Shown: in pieces, positions 37,123 to 49,128 of the stretch
Layout of the letters: every line of letters begins with the position of its first letter
Position numbering within the stretch: position 1 is the first letter of the stretch
Assembly (NCBI RefSeq): GCF_000220395.1
Contig: NW_004085893.1
Span: 65,001-121,480, forward strand
DNA: 56,480 nt
Direction: 5' to 3'
Source of the DNA: Ichthyophthirius multifiliis
Lineage: Eukaryota > Ciliophora > Oligohymenophorea > Hymenostomatida
Notes under the pieces: model-generated
What the model saw: only the letters and a program-made list of their open reading frames with translations
Database searches by the model: none
Told to the model about the DNA's origin: nothing
Made by a program: the position numbers and the translations under genes

Positions 37123-38521
37123 ATGAATAATGTCTACAATGAATAATTCGATTTAGCTATTCATATAATAGAAACACGAACATATATCGAATCTCGTGAA
37201 ATGCGTCAAAAACTAATCTAAATATTAACAAAACTAGACATTTTTAAATAAATGATGCGTGACCCTACCCTTTCCCATCATTTAAAACCTTATTTAGATT
37301 AATTTTGTGATGAATTTTAACCCTAAACATTTTCTCGTGGACAAATTTTATACCATGAAGGTGATATTTAATAAAAATTATATTTCCTATTAAGAGGAAA
37401 AGCTATAGAATATACAAAAAAAAGCCTAGAAGATGTCCAAAAAGAGTAATATTGGGAAGCCGAGGCTTAAAAGACCACCTAAGAATATATAAAAGAATAA
37501 AATATGTAATTGAATTAATACAGAAGTGAATAAAAGATAAATTTATAATAAAAAATATATAATGAAACGGCATAATTTTATAAAGATAATAAAATCGAAA
37601 ACCTTCTAAAAATTGATAATAAATACATTTCAAAATATTTCAAAGATGGCATTTGTATATATAAAAAAACTTAAATATATAAGCCAGGAAATACCTTTGG
37701 AAATCCTTTATAGAAATCTAATTCTACTCTCCTTTTTTCAGAAAACTCTTTTTTGATTTCTATTTAAGTTTAAAAATATAGTCTTATATTTGATAAACTT
37801 ATTTCTAAATTAAATTATGTTTTTCATGCTTTAGCGAATAAATTTCCACTTACAAAAAAGGTTATTTTGTATGATTTTTCTTTTTCTTTTTCTGAAATAG
37901 TACTTTAGTTTAATTAATCGCTTTTTAAAGAAGGAGAAGAGCCTTCTTTTATATATATAATGAAGGAAGGAGAATTAGATTACAGAAAAAAAGTACAAAT
38001 CAAAGGCGAAATATTAGAAAAAAGGCTCTGTATGATAAATCCAGGCTAGATTTTCGGACAAGAAGACATATTTAGCCAAACTAGACTTTTTTCAACTTAT
38101 TCATGTGTAAATAACACTGTAATATATTCTATATAAAAGCATTTTTTATTAATTTTTCAATTCCAAAATTTTCTAAAAGAATCTTGCATGCAATAGACAT
38201 TATTTTTGAATTAAAAATTACAAGATTTTTACAATAAAAACATACTTTCAATTACTTAAAAAAGCAATAATTTTCATAAAATAAAAATTTAAAACGAAAA
38301 ACATAAAAAATGGAATATTTTTTCCTAAATAAAAAACTAAAATTTCGGAATAAATGACTATAATAATACACTTCCAAGTTGTGAAAAACCATCCATAAAT
38401 CTCCAAAAAGGACGCGCTTAACCAGAAAGTATATATTCTCGAATAATTCGTCCTGATTCTGCCTTTAAAAAAGAATTAGATATAGTCAAAAATGAATATT
38501 ATAATGATATTTAAATAAAAA

Positions 38522-38575
<54 letters not shown>

Positions 38576-39079
38576 TTTCAGTTTTTAAATTAAGTAAATT
38601 AAGATTAAATACTAAATCTTTAACTGATTTGAAAAAAACTAATAAAGAAAAAAAATAAAATAGTTTTAATAATATCAATAATACATATAATTTATTTTAA
38701 ATTCAAACTAAGAAAATACATAAGAGAATAATAATCATATAATTGATATATAAAGTAAAGAAGTTTTATAGTTTTAAAATTATTAATATTAAATTAAAGA
38801 TAGGATTCTATATGAAAATTACATGAATAAATAATCTAATTTAAAATAAAATAAAAATAATAATTTATTATTATAAGAAAAAAATATTCCTTTAGTTTAA
38901 AAAAAAATGTGGTTCTTGAAAATAAAAAAATTATGATTCTGAAAATAAAAGAATTTAAAATGAATATATTTAATCATATTTAAAAGATGTAAATAGTAAA
39001 AAATTTGAATTTAAATACAGATGAATTATTAAATAATTTACAATATTAAAATATTTAAATGACATTATTTTATATATGA
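37123..39079 (+). CDS. Cyclic nucleotide-binding-domain protein with Asn-rich tail
   Basis: Contains two cNMP-binding-like beta-barrels and no kinase or channel domain. From ATG 37123: MNNVYNEQFDLAIHIIETRT, HHLKPYLDQFCDEFQPQTFS, RGQILYHEGDIQQKLYFLLR, GKAIEYTKKS (first barrel; the GDxxxxxYFLLRG pattern is clear). An insert of about 80 residues follows, then YKPGNTFGNPLQKSNSTLLF, SENSFLISIQVQKY, and a second barrel EGEEPSFIYIMKEGELDYRK, GQIFGQEDIFSQTRLFSTYS, CVNNTVIYSIQKH. The usual Arg of the phosphate-binding cassette is not evident in either barrel, so nucleotide binding is uncertain. An (AAT)n run at 38522-38574 encodes poly-Asn. Beyond 38690 the better frame changes twice near homopolymers, and the end at TGA 39077-39079 is tentative. 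Such proteins are common in ciliates; the role is unknown. Confidence 0.7.
38522..38574 (+). repeat. (AAT)n microsatellite coding for poly-Asn
   Basis: In-frame AAT repeat within the cyclic-nucleotide-binding-domain gene, giving about seventeen Asn in a row. A second (AAT)n tract at about 41587-41655 has the same effect in the next plus-strand gene. Confidence 0.8.
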
Positions 39080-40999
39080 TATAAATATATATATATTTAT
39101 ATATATATATTTTATATAATAATTTTATTATTATTAATTTTATATTAATTTACTTTTTATTAATTCTTTATATTTTATCATTTACTAATATTTTTATTAT
39201 AAAAATCTTAAATTTATTATTAATGAATTAAACATAAATTATACTTATTAATTTAAGTTTACAATTAATATTATTATTTTAAACTTTAGTAAATAATATA
39301 ATCATTAAAAATAAAAAAAAAAAATTAATTATTATATTTCATCATAATATAAAATAATAATTATAAATTAAAAATATGTATAATATTAAATTTAAATAAT
39401 TTGATAATTATAAATATATATAATAATAAATTTTAAATTATAAGATATTTATTTATTATATTTTATGATATATATATTTATATATATAACTATTTTTATA
39501 TGAATATTATATGTTTTATTTAAAAACTTTATCTTAAATATTTTAAAATCAAATAATTATAAATTATAATAGTTTAGATTTTTAAAGTATTTTTTATATT
39601 TTATTTTAATTCTAATTATTAAAAAATTAACCCGAAATATTATTTAAAACTTTAATATATTAATCATCATCATTTAATATTATAATATATAAAGAAATTT
39701 TTTTATTTGTTTGATATCAAAATTTATAAAAATAAAAAATATTTAATATCTAAAATAATATATAATATATTAAATAATAAGTAATAAATTACAAATATTA
39801 ATTATTATATATATAAAGTTAAAAATATTTATATATAAAATAATAATATTAACTATTTTTATTATATTAAAAATTAATTTAATAAGTCAAATTAAATTAA
39901 AATATATTATATATGTATTTCTGATATTTTTTTTTTATTATATTATAATATATAATACAAAATATATTAATATACGACTAAATATATTTTAAAAAAATCT
40001 ATAATAAAATATATTTAAAATTATTAATTATATATATTATTGATTAAATTTGAAATTTTTTAAACCTTATAATTAAAAAAAAATTAATCAATATTATAAT
40101 TATAGCCTATAAATAAAAATAATATTTAATTTAAAATTGTTTTTATTGTATATAAAAAAGTAGATTGCTTATAAATTTACATTATTATTAATATAATTAA
40201 TTATATTTTTTTTTTGATAATAATAAATTATATTTTTTTTTTTTTTTTCATATATTTTGTATTTAAAAATCTTTATTCATTTTTATCTATCTAAAATCCT
40301 TTAAAATATTATTAATAAATTAAATTTTATATATTTTAATATCATTAATTTTAATTATCATATTTTTCTTAACAAAATAGCAATTTTATATATATAAAAA
40401 TATTTTTTTAAAAAATTGTTTTATTAATTAATATTACAAATAAAATTTTATATTAATTTAATTTTTTATATATATAGAAATTTTATTTATTAAAAAACAT
40501 GATTTTGTTCTTGATTTAAAAAGTAAGAAAAAAATATTATAAAAATTAATTTTTGAAATAGAAAAAAATAATATCTTATTAATTTTAAAAAGTCAATAAA
40601 AAAAATGTTTATAATTAACAAAAAAAAAGGTAAAAAAATCCAATATTTACTTCCATAATAAAATATATATATAAATTGGTTATAAAAAATAATAATATAT
40701 TATAAATATAATAATAAAAATAAAATATATCTATAACTTAATTTTATATATAAAAAATATATTAAATTTAAAAAAATATTAATAATTTTAACTATATTAA
40801 ATAGTAAATATTTTTGTAGTTTATAATTATAATATTTTTAAAAAAAAATAAAGGAAAAAATATTTAAAAAATTTGTTATGGATATTAAAAAAATCAATTT
40901 ATTTAAAAAATAATTGATATTTATTTATATGGCAATAAAAAAAAAAATTATAAATATAATAGAATTTAAGATAAATATAATAAAAAATAAAAGAAAAGC
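39080..40999. other. A/T-rich intergenic region, no gene seen
   Basis: About 1.9 kb. Both strands are dominated by TATA/TTAA words with no protein-like reading, no structured G+C island and no large repeat beyond short TA runs. Confidence 0.6.
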
Positions 41000-41608
41000 A
41001 TGTAAAATATAAATTATAATAATTTGTAATAAAATCAAGAATTTTAATCGCCTAAAAGTTTTAATTGCTTATAAGAAAAGCAATTAAATATTTATTAAAA
41101 TTCTAATTCCTTAAAAACTTGTTATTATAGACCTTTAATTTAAAATATTTAAAATATTTAAAATATTCCAATAATTTCAAGTATTTAAATAAATAGAAAT
41201 CAAAATCAAATATGTGGATATAAACTAATATAAAAATTAAGGATATAAACACAAGAATAAATTATATAAAGCTATTAAAACTATTATAACACTTTTATAC
41301 TTATAGATTTTTAATTTTTATTTAAAAATTATATAAATAAGAACTTATCTTATACAGAAATAATAGATGAATACATGAAAAATAAAAAAATACAAAATTT
41401 ATTTATAAACAGTAATTACAAATTACAAACTATCAAAATTAAATTTAAAGATAATTTTATGATAATGATTAACGAAATATTATTAATGTATTTAAAGAAT
41501 ACTAAATTAAATAAGTAATTGAATTCGTTTAGGTAATAATTTAATAATTTTAAAAATAAAGATATTAATAAAAAAAATAATGATGAAAATAATAATAATA
41601 ATAATGAA

Positions 41609-41658
<50 letters not shown>

Positions 41659-42206
41659 AATTATCAAGAAATGTAAAATAAATTCTTTATATAGCAATTA
41701 ATCTAAATATCATAATTTAAAAAAATCTTTCATGCATATGATTATTTAAATTTTTAAAGAAGATATTTTAATTGTTTTAATCTTACTAATTTTGATATTG
41801 AATAAATACTTAAAATAATAAAAAGAATGAGATTAATTTCCATTAAAAAAGACCTATTAAAGGACAATACGAATATTATACACATTTACATTATACAGCT
41901 CTACTTTTGAAAATTACTTAAGAAAATATACGTATCATTTAAAATTCTGATAAGGATTTAAAATTACATCAAGCTATTTTTCAAGAAAGCATATAATAGT
42001 GTAATATTTATGACTAATAGATAATTAAATGTAATTATTTTAAAAATATTATTGGGTAAGTTATTATTAAATCAATAAATATGTTTGATTCTAAGAAATT
42101 TATTTAAGATAATAACGAGACTTATCTTGATAGATTTTACTATATATTAAAAGCTAAAAAAGCAATTAAATTGCTTTTAAAAGGAATTCAAATTTTAAGA
42201 TTTTGA
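41000..42206 (+). CDS. Hypothetical protein with central poly-Asn tract
   Basis: Not recognised. ATG 41000 (MQNINYNNLQQNQEFQSPKS) continues through FNCLQEKQLNIYQNSNSLKT, LSYTEIIDEYMKNKKIQNLF and a (AAT)n run at about 41587-41655 coding for more than twenty Asn with Glu interruptions. After TIIKKCKINSLYSNQSKYHN there is a hydrophobic stretch (ILIVLILLILILNKY). At an A run (41820-41824) the frame shifts by one base to NEINFHQKRPIKGQYEYYTH, LHYTALLLKITQENIRIIQN, KDLKLHQAIFQESIQQCNIY, KFIQDNNETYLDRFYYILKA and KKAIKLLLKGIQILRF before TGA 42204-42206. The second half looks conserved and folded. The hydrophobic stretch may be intronic or an error zone. Confidence 0.5.
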
Positions 42207-42769
42207 TAATTAATTTTTATTTTATTTTTTTAAAAATTATATATAATTGATTTTTAACTATTTCATATATAAAATTTTAATATTAAATCAAATAATTATT
42301 TATATTTATAACTTAAATTTACATTTAGCGAAGAAATATTTATTCTTCGTTGTTTATTTAAAAAAATTGAACCAACATTATAAATTTATTTAGTGTATTA
42401 TTTTATTTAACAAAAAAACATTTAATTTTAATTTTTTTTTCTTCCATATTAAAAATAAAATTTAATTTATTTAAATGTAAAAAACATAAATCTATTTTTT
42501 TTTAATAAAATAATAAGAAAAAAATTAAATTTCTTTCGAAAAAAAAAAAAAAAAAAATCCTTTATGTCACTTAAATTAACAAAAAAAATATTTGAAATAA
42601 GTTAAATTTTTTATTAATTTTCAGATTTTTATTAAAATAAGAAATTAATTAATTATTTTTATATAGATTATATAAATATAATTACTTTCTCTTATTTTTT
42701 ATTTTTTTAAATAATAGTATTTATTTATTAATAAAAAATTAATTAATTAAATTTGTTAATAATTTAAGA

Positions 42770-43640
42770 CTATACAAATTCAGATTGAAGCTTAAGTAAT
42801 TAATCAAAGTACGATTAAAGATATATAAAATCAAATTAAAGTATTTATTTTATATTAAGTAATAGGATTTTTTTTAAAAATAATAATTAATTAATTAGAT
42901 CAATAATTAAAAATATATTGGCATAATTAATATAAAAACATATAAACTCATGTTTATAAAAAATATAAATATTATAAAAATCTTTAAATGTTAAAATATA
43001 TTTCAAAAAAAAAATTAAATGGAAAAATATTTAAAGAATACAAATTAAAGATTTATAAATTAAATAAATAATACAATATAAAAATAAAGAATAAATACTT
43101 TAAAAACTAAACAATTTAAATAGAAAATCAAGAAATAGAAAACTAAAAAAACCCAAAGGAATAATAAATAATATTTATAAGAAAAAAAAGCTAAGAATTA
43201 GAAAAATATATAAAATTTTATTAAATTTTATATATTTAAATTAATAATAAGTTGAACAAATAAATTAATAATAAATCGAAATTAAATAGAAAATAAAGAT
43301 TTATAAGAAAAAGAAAACAAATTAAATTTCTAAAATAAACAGTTTTAAAATATAAAGAATTAATATTTAGCAAAAACATAAATAATAAATGAATAAGTAA
43401 TTTAATAGAATAAATTAAATAAAAATTAATTTAAAAAGAAATTTAGATAATCTAAATATTGTTTTCAATTTAAAAATAAAATAAAAAAGATTAAAATAAA
43501 CTTAGGCTGGCTTCTAATAAAAAATAAGACAATAATTATGAGAAGGATAAAATAATTAAGATAAAGAAAATTAATTATAGAGTAAAACAAAACAAAAAAT
43601 TTAAAATAATAAAGGGAGAATAATATAATAAAATGGATAA
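42770..43640 (+). pseudogene. Possible gene remnant: ubiquitin-like N-terminal exon plus Lys/Gln/Asn-rich segments
   Basis: After an acceptor-like TTTAAG (about 42769) one frame reads TIQIQIEAQVINQSTIKDIQ and then NQIK before a GTATTTATT donor (about 42842). The pattern of strand, turn and TIKDIQ helix resembles the first 25 residues of a ubiquitin-like fold. Further protein-like pieces occur at 43020-43640 (IENQEIENQKNPKEQ, SKLNRKQRFIRKRKQIK, LRLASNKKQDNNYEKDKIIK) in several frames with in-frame TGA between them. I could not assemble one coding frame. It may be a fast-evolving intron-rich gene or a decayed one. Confidence 0.3.
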
Positions 43641-45324
43641 AACATAATAAATAATTTTGATAAATATAATTATATAATAACTATATTTAAAAAGTTATTT
43701 AATATATATTATATAATAAAAAATACATTTTTATATTTAAAATAATAAAAGTTAAAATTAATATTTTTATAAAAAAATCAAAATTATTATCCAAATAAAA
43801 TTATGTATATATTTTATAAAATCTATACTTATATTTTTATAGAAATTTTAATATAATTAATTAAAAGTAATAAATTAATTTAAATTAAAATTTTATATTA
43901 ATTAATAATAATAATATAAATAAGAGACATAAATTAATAATTTTAAATAATTAAATATTATAAGAAATTTTAAAAAAGATTTATTAAATAATAATAAACA
44001 AATAAATGGAAAAAAAATAATATTAAATGATATATATTATTTATTAAAATATATATATATATATATATATTTACATATATAAATATATAATTAATATAAT
44101 ATTATTAAATAAATTTATAATATTGAATTAAATATTTTATTTTTTAAATAATTCTTAAATTAATTTTACAGGTGATTTTTAATTTATTAATAAATCTATA
44201 TGGAAACATAAAATTTTAAATATAATATAATAATCAATCAAATTCAAATTTTCAAATGATATTTATTTTAAATAAAATTAAAATATAAATTAAAGTATTG
44301 AAGAATAATATTTTTTAATATATAATTTTATAAGGAAAAAATAATAAATAAAAACATAGATATAATAATAATTATAAATATTTTAATAAAATATTAAATA
44401 ATAATTTAAAAAGAAATAAATAGAAATTTAAAAAACCAGTCTAAATGTTAATTCCAAAATTAATTTCTTTATAAATACAAAAGTATTATTCTTAATAATT
44501 AATTCAAAAAATTTATTATTAAAATATTAATTTATTTATTATTATTATTATAGTATTTTGAATATAAATTCCATGTAATTACTTAATAATTTCTATTATT
44601 TCAATAAAATTTTTAAATGTATAAAATGTTTAAATTTATATTCTAGTTATTATTGAATTTCGGTATGTTAAAAAGTTTCATTAAAATGAATTTTATTCTA
44701 ATGAGAATATTTTATAAATACAACTATATAATTTAAATGACATATAATCTTTAATAAGAAAAATATTAAAAATCAATAATAAAAAATAGTATCAAATATT
44801 TAATTTTATAAATTTTTTGTTATTTTTTTTTTTTTGACAATAATTATTTATAAATTGTCTTTGCTATTAATAATTTTATTTTATAATTTAATAGAAATTA
44901 TTAAAATAAATAATATAAATTTATATCTTCATTTTAAATTAATAATAAATAAATTTGTATACTAATTCATTTATTATATATTTATATTATTTATAGAAAA
45001 AAACTTAAAATTTAAATAATTAATAAATTAATCTATATTTATATGATAAATATATATAAAAAAAAAAATAATACTTAATTAAAATAATTTTTTCTGGTGT
45101 TAATTGTCTTGCACATTTTTGTGCTCATAAAGAAATAAAGCAATTTTTTTTTATATATTTAATTATATAATTAAGTTATTAAAATATTTTGTAAATAAAA
45201 TTTATATATATATATATATATATATTATAATATTTGTATTTAATTTTTATTTATAAATATATATTTTTTTTTTCAAAATCTATTTTATAATAATAAATAA
45301 ATTATTGTATGCTGTTTGTATTTA
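43641..45324. other. A/T-rich intergenic region with one small G+C island
   Basis: Near-pure A/T, with TA runs at about 44050-44070 and 45205-45225. The only departure is about 45092-45150, which carries a perfect short hairpin. No coding signal. Confidence 0.55.
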
Positions 45325-45725
45325 TCAAATTTAATTTAAATTATTATTAAAATTTTTATTAGAAAAAGTTTGATTAAAACTAGGTTAATAATTCTTTAAG
45401 TTATTCTAATTTAAGGAATTTCCTAAAAAATTACTTTCAATTTTATTAAATTTCATTTACTTTTCAAGTGAGATGCCTTTATAAATATTACTGTTTTATC
45501 CTTATATATTTTTATTAAAATTTCTTTATTATAACAACTAATTAAATTTATTATTAAAAGCAAATGTACTTGCAAAATTATTAGAAGGATTTTAAACTGA
45601 ATATATACCAAATCCACCGTTCTAAATATAATTAATATTGTTTTAATTAAATAATTATTTATTGTTATTATTATAATTATAAATTTGATTAATAATATTA
45701 TTATTATAATCTTTATTATTTTTAA

Positions 45726-45765
<40 letters not shown>

Positions 45766-46917
45766 ATTATTATTATTTATATTTTATTAATTGAATATTT
45801 CATTATTTTTTTATAAATTAATATTAATTTATTCCCAAAAATTATTTTCTTCTTTATTTTTTTCATTTTTTATCATTTAATTTACATTATTTTCCTCTAA
45901 ATATATTTATGAAGCTTTGAAATTTTATTCATTCTACTATTTATTTATTAAAAACTTTTTATTTTAAATAATATCCATTATTTACAAATTAATTTCTTTT
46001 TCTTATTAAATAAAATTTTCATCTTATTTAATAAAAATTTCCTTTTCAATAAAATATTTATGTTTTAATATTTCCGCAAAACTCGGTCTTTTTTATGGAT
46101 CATATTATAACATTTACTCTATTAAATTTAATCCATCTTCACCAGCTTCAGGAATAAATTAACTAAACTACTTTTTAATTTTATTTTATGGAAAAAAAAT
46201 CCCTATTTTACTTGCCAATTATATACCTTCCTACCAAATATACTATTTAGGAGTACCTAAAGTATTAATAATTTCATAAAGATGTTCCACATCATTCTTA
46301 CCGGCTCATAAAGGTTCCTATCTATACAATTCTGCCATAATACACCCTAAAGCGAAAACATCAACAGGTGAATTATAATGTTTACTTCTTAAAAGCAACT
46401 CAGGAGCCCTATACCATCTCGTGGAAACATAATCTGTAAAAGGTGGCCTTTACCTAATTTCCTTTGCAAGTCCAAAATCGCAAATTTTGACATTTTTCCC
46501 ATCTTCAGAAATTAATACATTTTCCGGTTTCAAATCTCTATGAAAAAAGCCGTGTTAATGCATATATGAAATTCCTTTAGCAATTTAAAAAATTATATCT
46601 CTGATATTTTTTTCAGGTATTTTTTATCTCTAATTTTTATATTATGTGTAATATTAATATATGTTAATGTCCATATGCTCAAATATTAAAAATAAATCAT
46701 TTTCTATTTTTAATATTTCTTACAATTTTATAATATTTGGGTGATTTAGTTTTCGTAGAGATTTTACTTCACGAAGGTCTAAACATTCTTCCCATTTTGA
46801 AAATTTTTATTTTATTTATTTTATGGCTACTTTCATGTTTGTTTCAGTGTTTAAAGCTTCGGAGACTTCGCCATATGTACCATCACCGATTTTACGTATT
46901 ATTTTATATTTTTACAT
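45325..46917 (-). CDS. RCK-family (MAK/ICK/LF4-like) protein kinase with one in-frame TGA
   Basis: RCK kinases regulate cilium length and intraflagellar transport. One exon of 531 codons runs from ATG 46917 to TGA 45325-45327. N-lobe: [20 protein letters not shown], catalytic Lys33 in [41 protein letters not shown]-lobe: [49 protein letters not shown] with the TDY activation loop typical of [25 protein letters not shown]. Then comes a TGA (codon 204, 46306-46308) where the family has a residue of the LFPG turn; the frame continues perfectly as [19 protein letters not shown] and LNLIEQMLQYDPQKRPSFAE. The remaining ~190 residues are an Asn/Gln-rich tail with a poly-Asn run. The TGA is best explained by a base error or a recent null allele; recoding cannot be excluded. 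Confidence 0.88.
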
Positions 46918-47030
46918 TTTTTTTTTATTATATATATATATATAAAGTTTTTTTTCAATAAAATCTAGTTTTTTTATTTTAAATTATTTTTAAGTTTTTT
47001 TTTTTTTTTAATTTAAAAAAACAAAAAAAT
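46918..47030. promoter_or_regulatory. Short bidirectional promoter region
   Basis: 113 bases separate the divergent ATGs of the RCK-like kinase (-) and the thioredoxin-fold membrane protein (+). Both genes must be driven from this T/A-rich segment. It includes a (TA)n run (46931-46943) and T/A homopolymers; no further motif is evident. Confidence 0.5.
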
Positions 47031-47625
47031 ATGAATTTTATTATTTTTATTTTTATGAGTATTTTTTGTTTATTTAATTGCTAGTAATAATTAAATGATA
47101 GTAATTTTGATGAATTTATTCAAAATAATAAAGATAAAGTTATAATTTTATTTGATCATAATAAATGTAAGTCTTAATGTTAATATTATAAAGAAACGTT
47201 AAAAAATATTCATTAGATAAAACATTATATAATTAATTGGTATATTTTTTAAAAAATTATAAAAAAATAAATATTATAAAAGTTCTATTTAAAGAAATTT
47301 AAAAGGAAGATTTGATATAGATTATTTTCCATATATTATTTTGGTCAAAGATTAAAGATTTATATAATATTAAGGTAGTTCTTAAATTTAAGAAATAATG
47401 AATTTCATTAAAAATAACAATAATAGTGAAAGATTTTTAAAAATACCAGGAAAATTAGAATTTTTTTAATTTATTAAAAATATAATTTTTAAAAGAATTT
47501 CTTAAATAAATTTTTTATTTTCTTTTAAAGGAATTAGTTTGATTAGTTTTTTAAGTATTTTTATTTTGGTTTTATTTTTAAATATGAGAAATTTTAAAAA
47601 AGAACTAAATAATAAAAAAAAATGA
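47031..47625 (+). CDS. Membrane-anchored thioredoxin-fold (PDI/TMX-like) protein
   Basis: Probably an ER oxidoreductase-like or chaperone protein. A signal peptide (MNFIIFIFMSIFCLFNC) is followed by FDEFIQNNKDKVIILFDHNK and CKSQCQYYKETLKNIHQ. This sits where PDI domains have the WCGHC active site, but the cysteines here are spaced C-x3-C and there is no Trp or His. An intron (about 47240-47280) joins to CSIQRNLKGRFDIDYFPYII (cis-Pro loop: YFPYI in place of the usual YPT) and LVKDQRFIQYQGSSQIQEIM, the normal C-terminal half of the fold. A single transmembrane helix (ISLISFLSIFILVLFLNM) and a short basic cytosolic tail ending KKK precede TGA 47623-47625. About 180 residues. The altered site makes redox catalysis uncertain. 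Confidence 0.68.
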
Positions 47626-48287
47626 ATTTTTAATTTTAAATAAAAAAAACGAAATTTAGAATATTTATATAATATATTTTAAATAAATTTATTTTTAATA
47701 TTTCTAATATATGTATTTTATAATTATGTTATAAACCACAATAAATTCATGTATTTGTAAATAATATAAAATCAAATATATATATATTAAATTGTTAAAG
47801 ATAAATATGTTATCTTTTATAATTTACATTACAAAATATATTAATAGATATAGTTTTGATTATAGTTAGTAATTAAAACTTGCTTTATATAAAGAAAAAA
47901 TATTAGAAATTTTAATTATAGAAAAATATTATAAATGATTATTTTATTAAATCATAGATTTAAAAAATATTAAAAGTTTAAAAGATTAAAAAAAAAAGTA
48001 TAAAAAATTAACAATAATTAAATATCAAAAATACTTATAAGTATTCTTTAAAAAAAATATAAATAAATCTATTTATCATAATATTAATATAAAACAATAA
48101 AATTGTTTAAAAAATAATTAAAATTTATGATTTCTACTAATGAAAAAATGATAATTATTTATTTAATTTTTAATTTTTAGTCTATTAGCATTTTCTTAAA
48201 AAATGAAAAATTAATATTTTAAATAAATTAATTCAAGAAGATAATAAATATTAATCCAAATATTATAAAATTTACAAATATAATATT
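47626..48287. other. A/T-rich region, possibly eroded 5' part of the kinase pseudogene
   Basis: No clear coding frame. Because the following pseudogene retains only a kinase C-lobe, the missing N-lobe may once have lain here, but I cannot identify any of its motifs. Confidence 0.4.
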
Positions 48288-48620
48288 GAAATTAAAATTA
48301 TAGGCTTCTCCGATTATATTGCACCTGAAATTATTTAAAGCAATATAATTATAGATTGATGTAGTTAGGAATTATTTAGTACAAAACTCTAGTTAGTATA
48401 TCCCCATTTAATGACAAAACTATAATAAAATATAATCAATTTAAGAATCTAATGATTCTAGGTATGAAAAAAAAAATGAAGAATAAGATAAAATATCGTC
48501 AGAAGCCAAATATCAATACAAAAGCAATTTTTTCAGGAGTACAAATAAAGAATATAGAATGTGAGAAGATAAAATAACGATTTTTTTAATATAAAAATAA
48601 ATATGTATCGATAATCCTTA
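48288..48620 (+). pseudogene. AGC-type protein kinase pseudogene (C-lobe fragment)
   Basis: The fragment starts at the end of an activation loop: GFSDYIAPEIIQSN, where functional AGC kinases have GTPDYIAPE. The next segment would be the DWWSLG helix. Here GAT-TGA-TGT-AGT gives a stop in place of Trp, and the following LGIILYETLVGYPPF is only recognisable by moving between frames (AGGAATTATTT.., CTCTAGTTAGTATATCCCC). Then NDKTIIKYN, a DKISSEAKY piece (family: LSxEAKDLI) and IFSGVQIKNIECEKIK (family: FFxGVDWxxIRxxKxP, the NDR/LATS/S6K-like extension). At least four breaks, including substitutions consistent with G-to-A change. No N-lobe is found upstream. It is a dead host kinase copy. Confidence 0.7.
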
Positions 48621-49128
48621 AATAAGATTAAATGAATGGAAGATTATAGAGTTTTTTAATAAGTCTACATATAAATTAAAATTGAATATAAATAATAATA
48701 ATAAGAATAAATAGAAATTATAGTCTCTATTTTTATGAAAGACTGTATTTATTAATAAAAAGGAGACGAAGTGTAAATAAAATTAAAAATATTAATAAAA
48801 AAGATGTATTTTTTATAAAAATATTTATAATATAATGTGAAAAAATAAAAAGGATTTTATAATATAATATATATAAGATGTATTTTTTAAAAATATAAGA
48901 AAAAAAATAAATAAGAAATTTTAAATTTATTTTAATATTATAGGAAAATTTAGAATTTAAATGAATCTATAGTTATAAATAATTGACTTTTTTATATTTA
49001 AAAAAATATATTTTAATAAATAGCATAAAATATATATAATTTAAAATAATAACTTATACACATATAAATAATAAATTAAAAAAAAAATTATTTTATTTTA
49101 AGTTTTATTTAAATTGAAAAAAAAAAAA
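48621..49128. other. Spacer with no clear gene
   Basis: A/T-rich sequence downstream of the pseudogene and upstream of SPEF1. Short open segments near 48600-48720 (Lys/Asn-rich) might be remnants of the kinase tail. Nothing else is seen. Confidence 0.4.

Noticed and set aside
41416-41697. Minus-strand poly-Leu ORF
   Set aside because: Antisense of the (AAT)n poly-Asn tract in the plus-strand gene.
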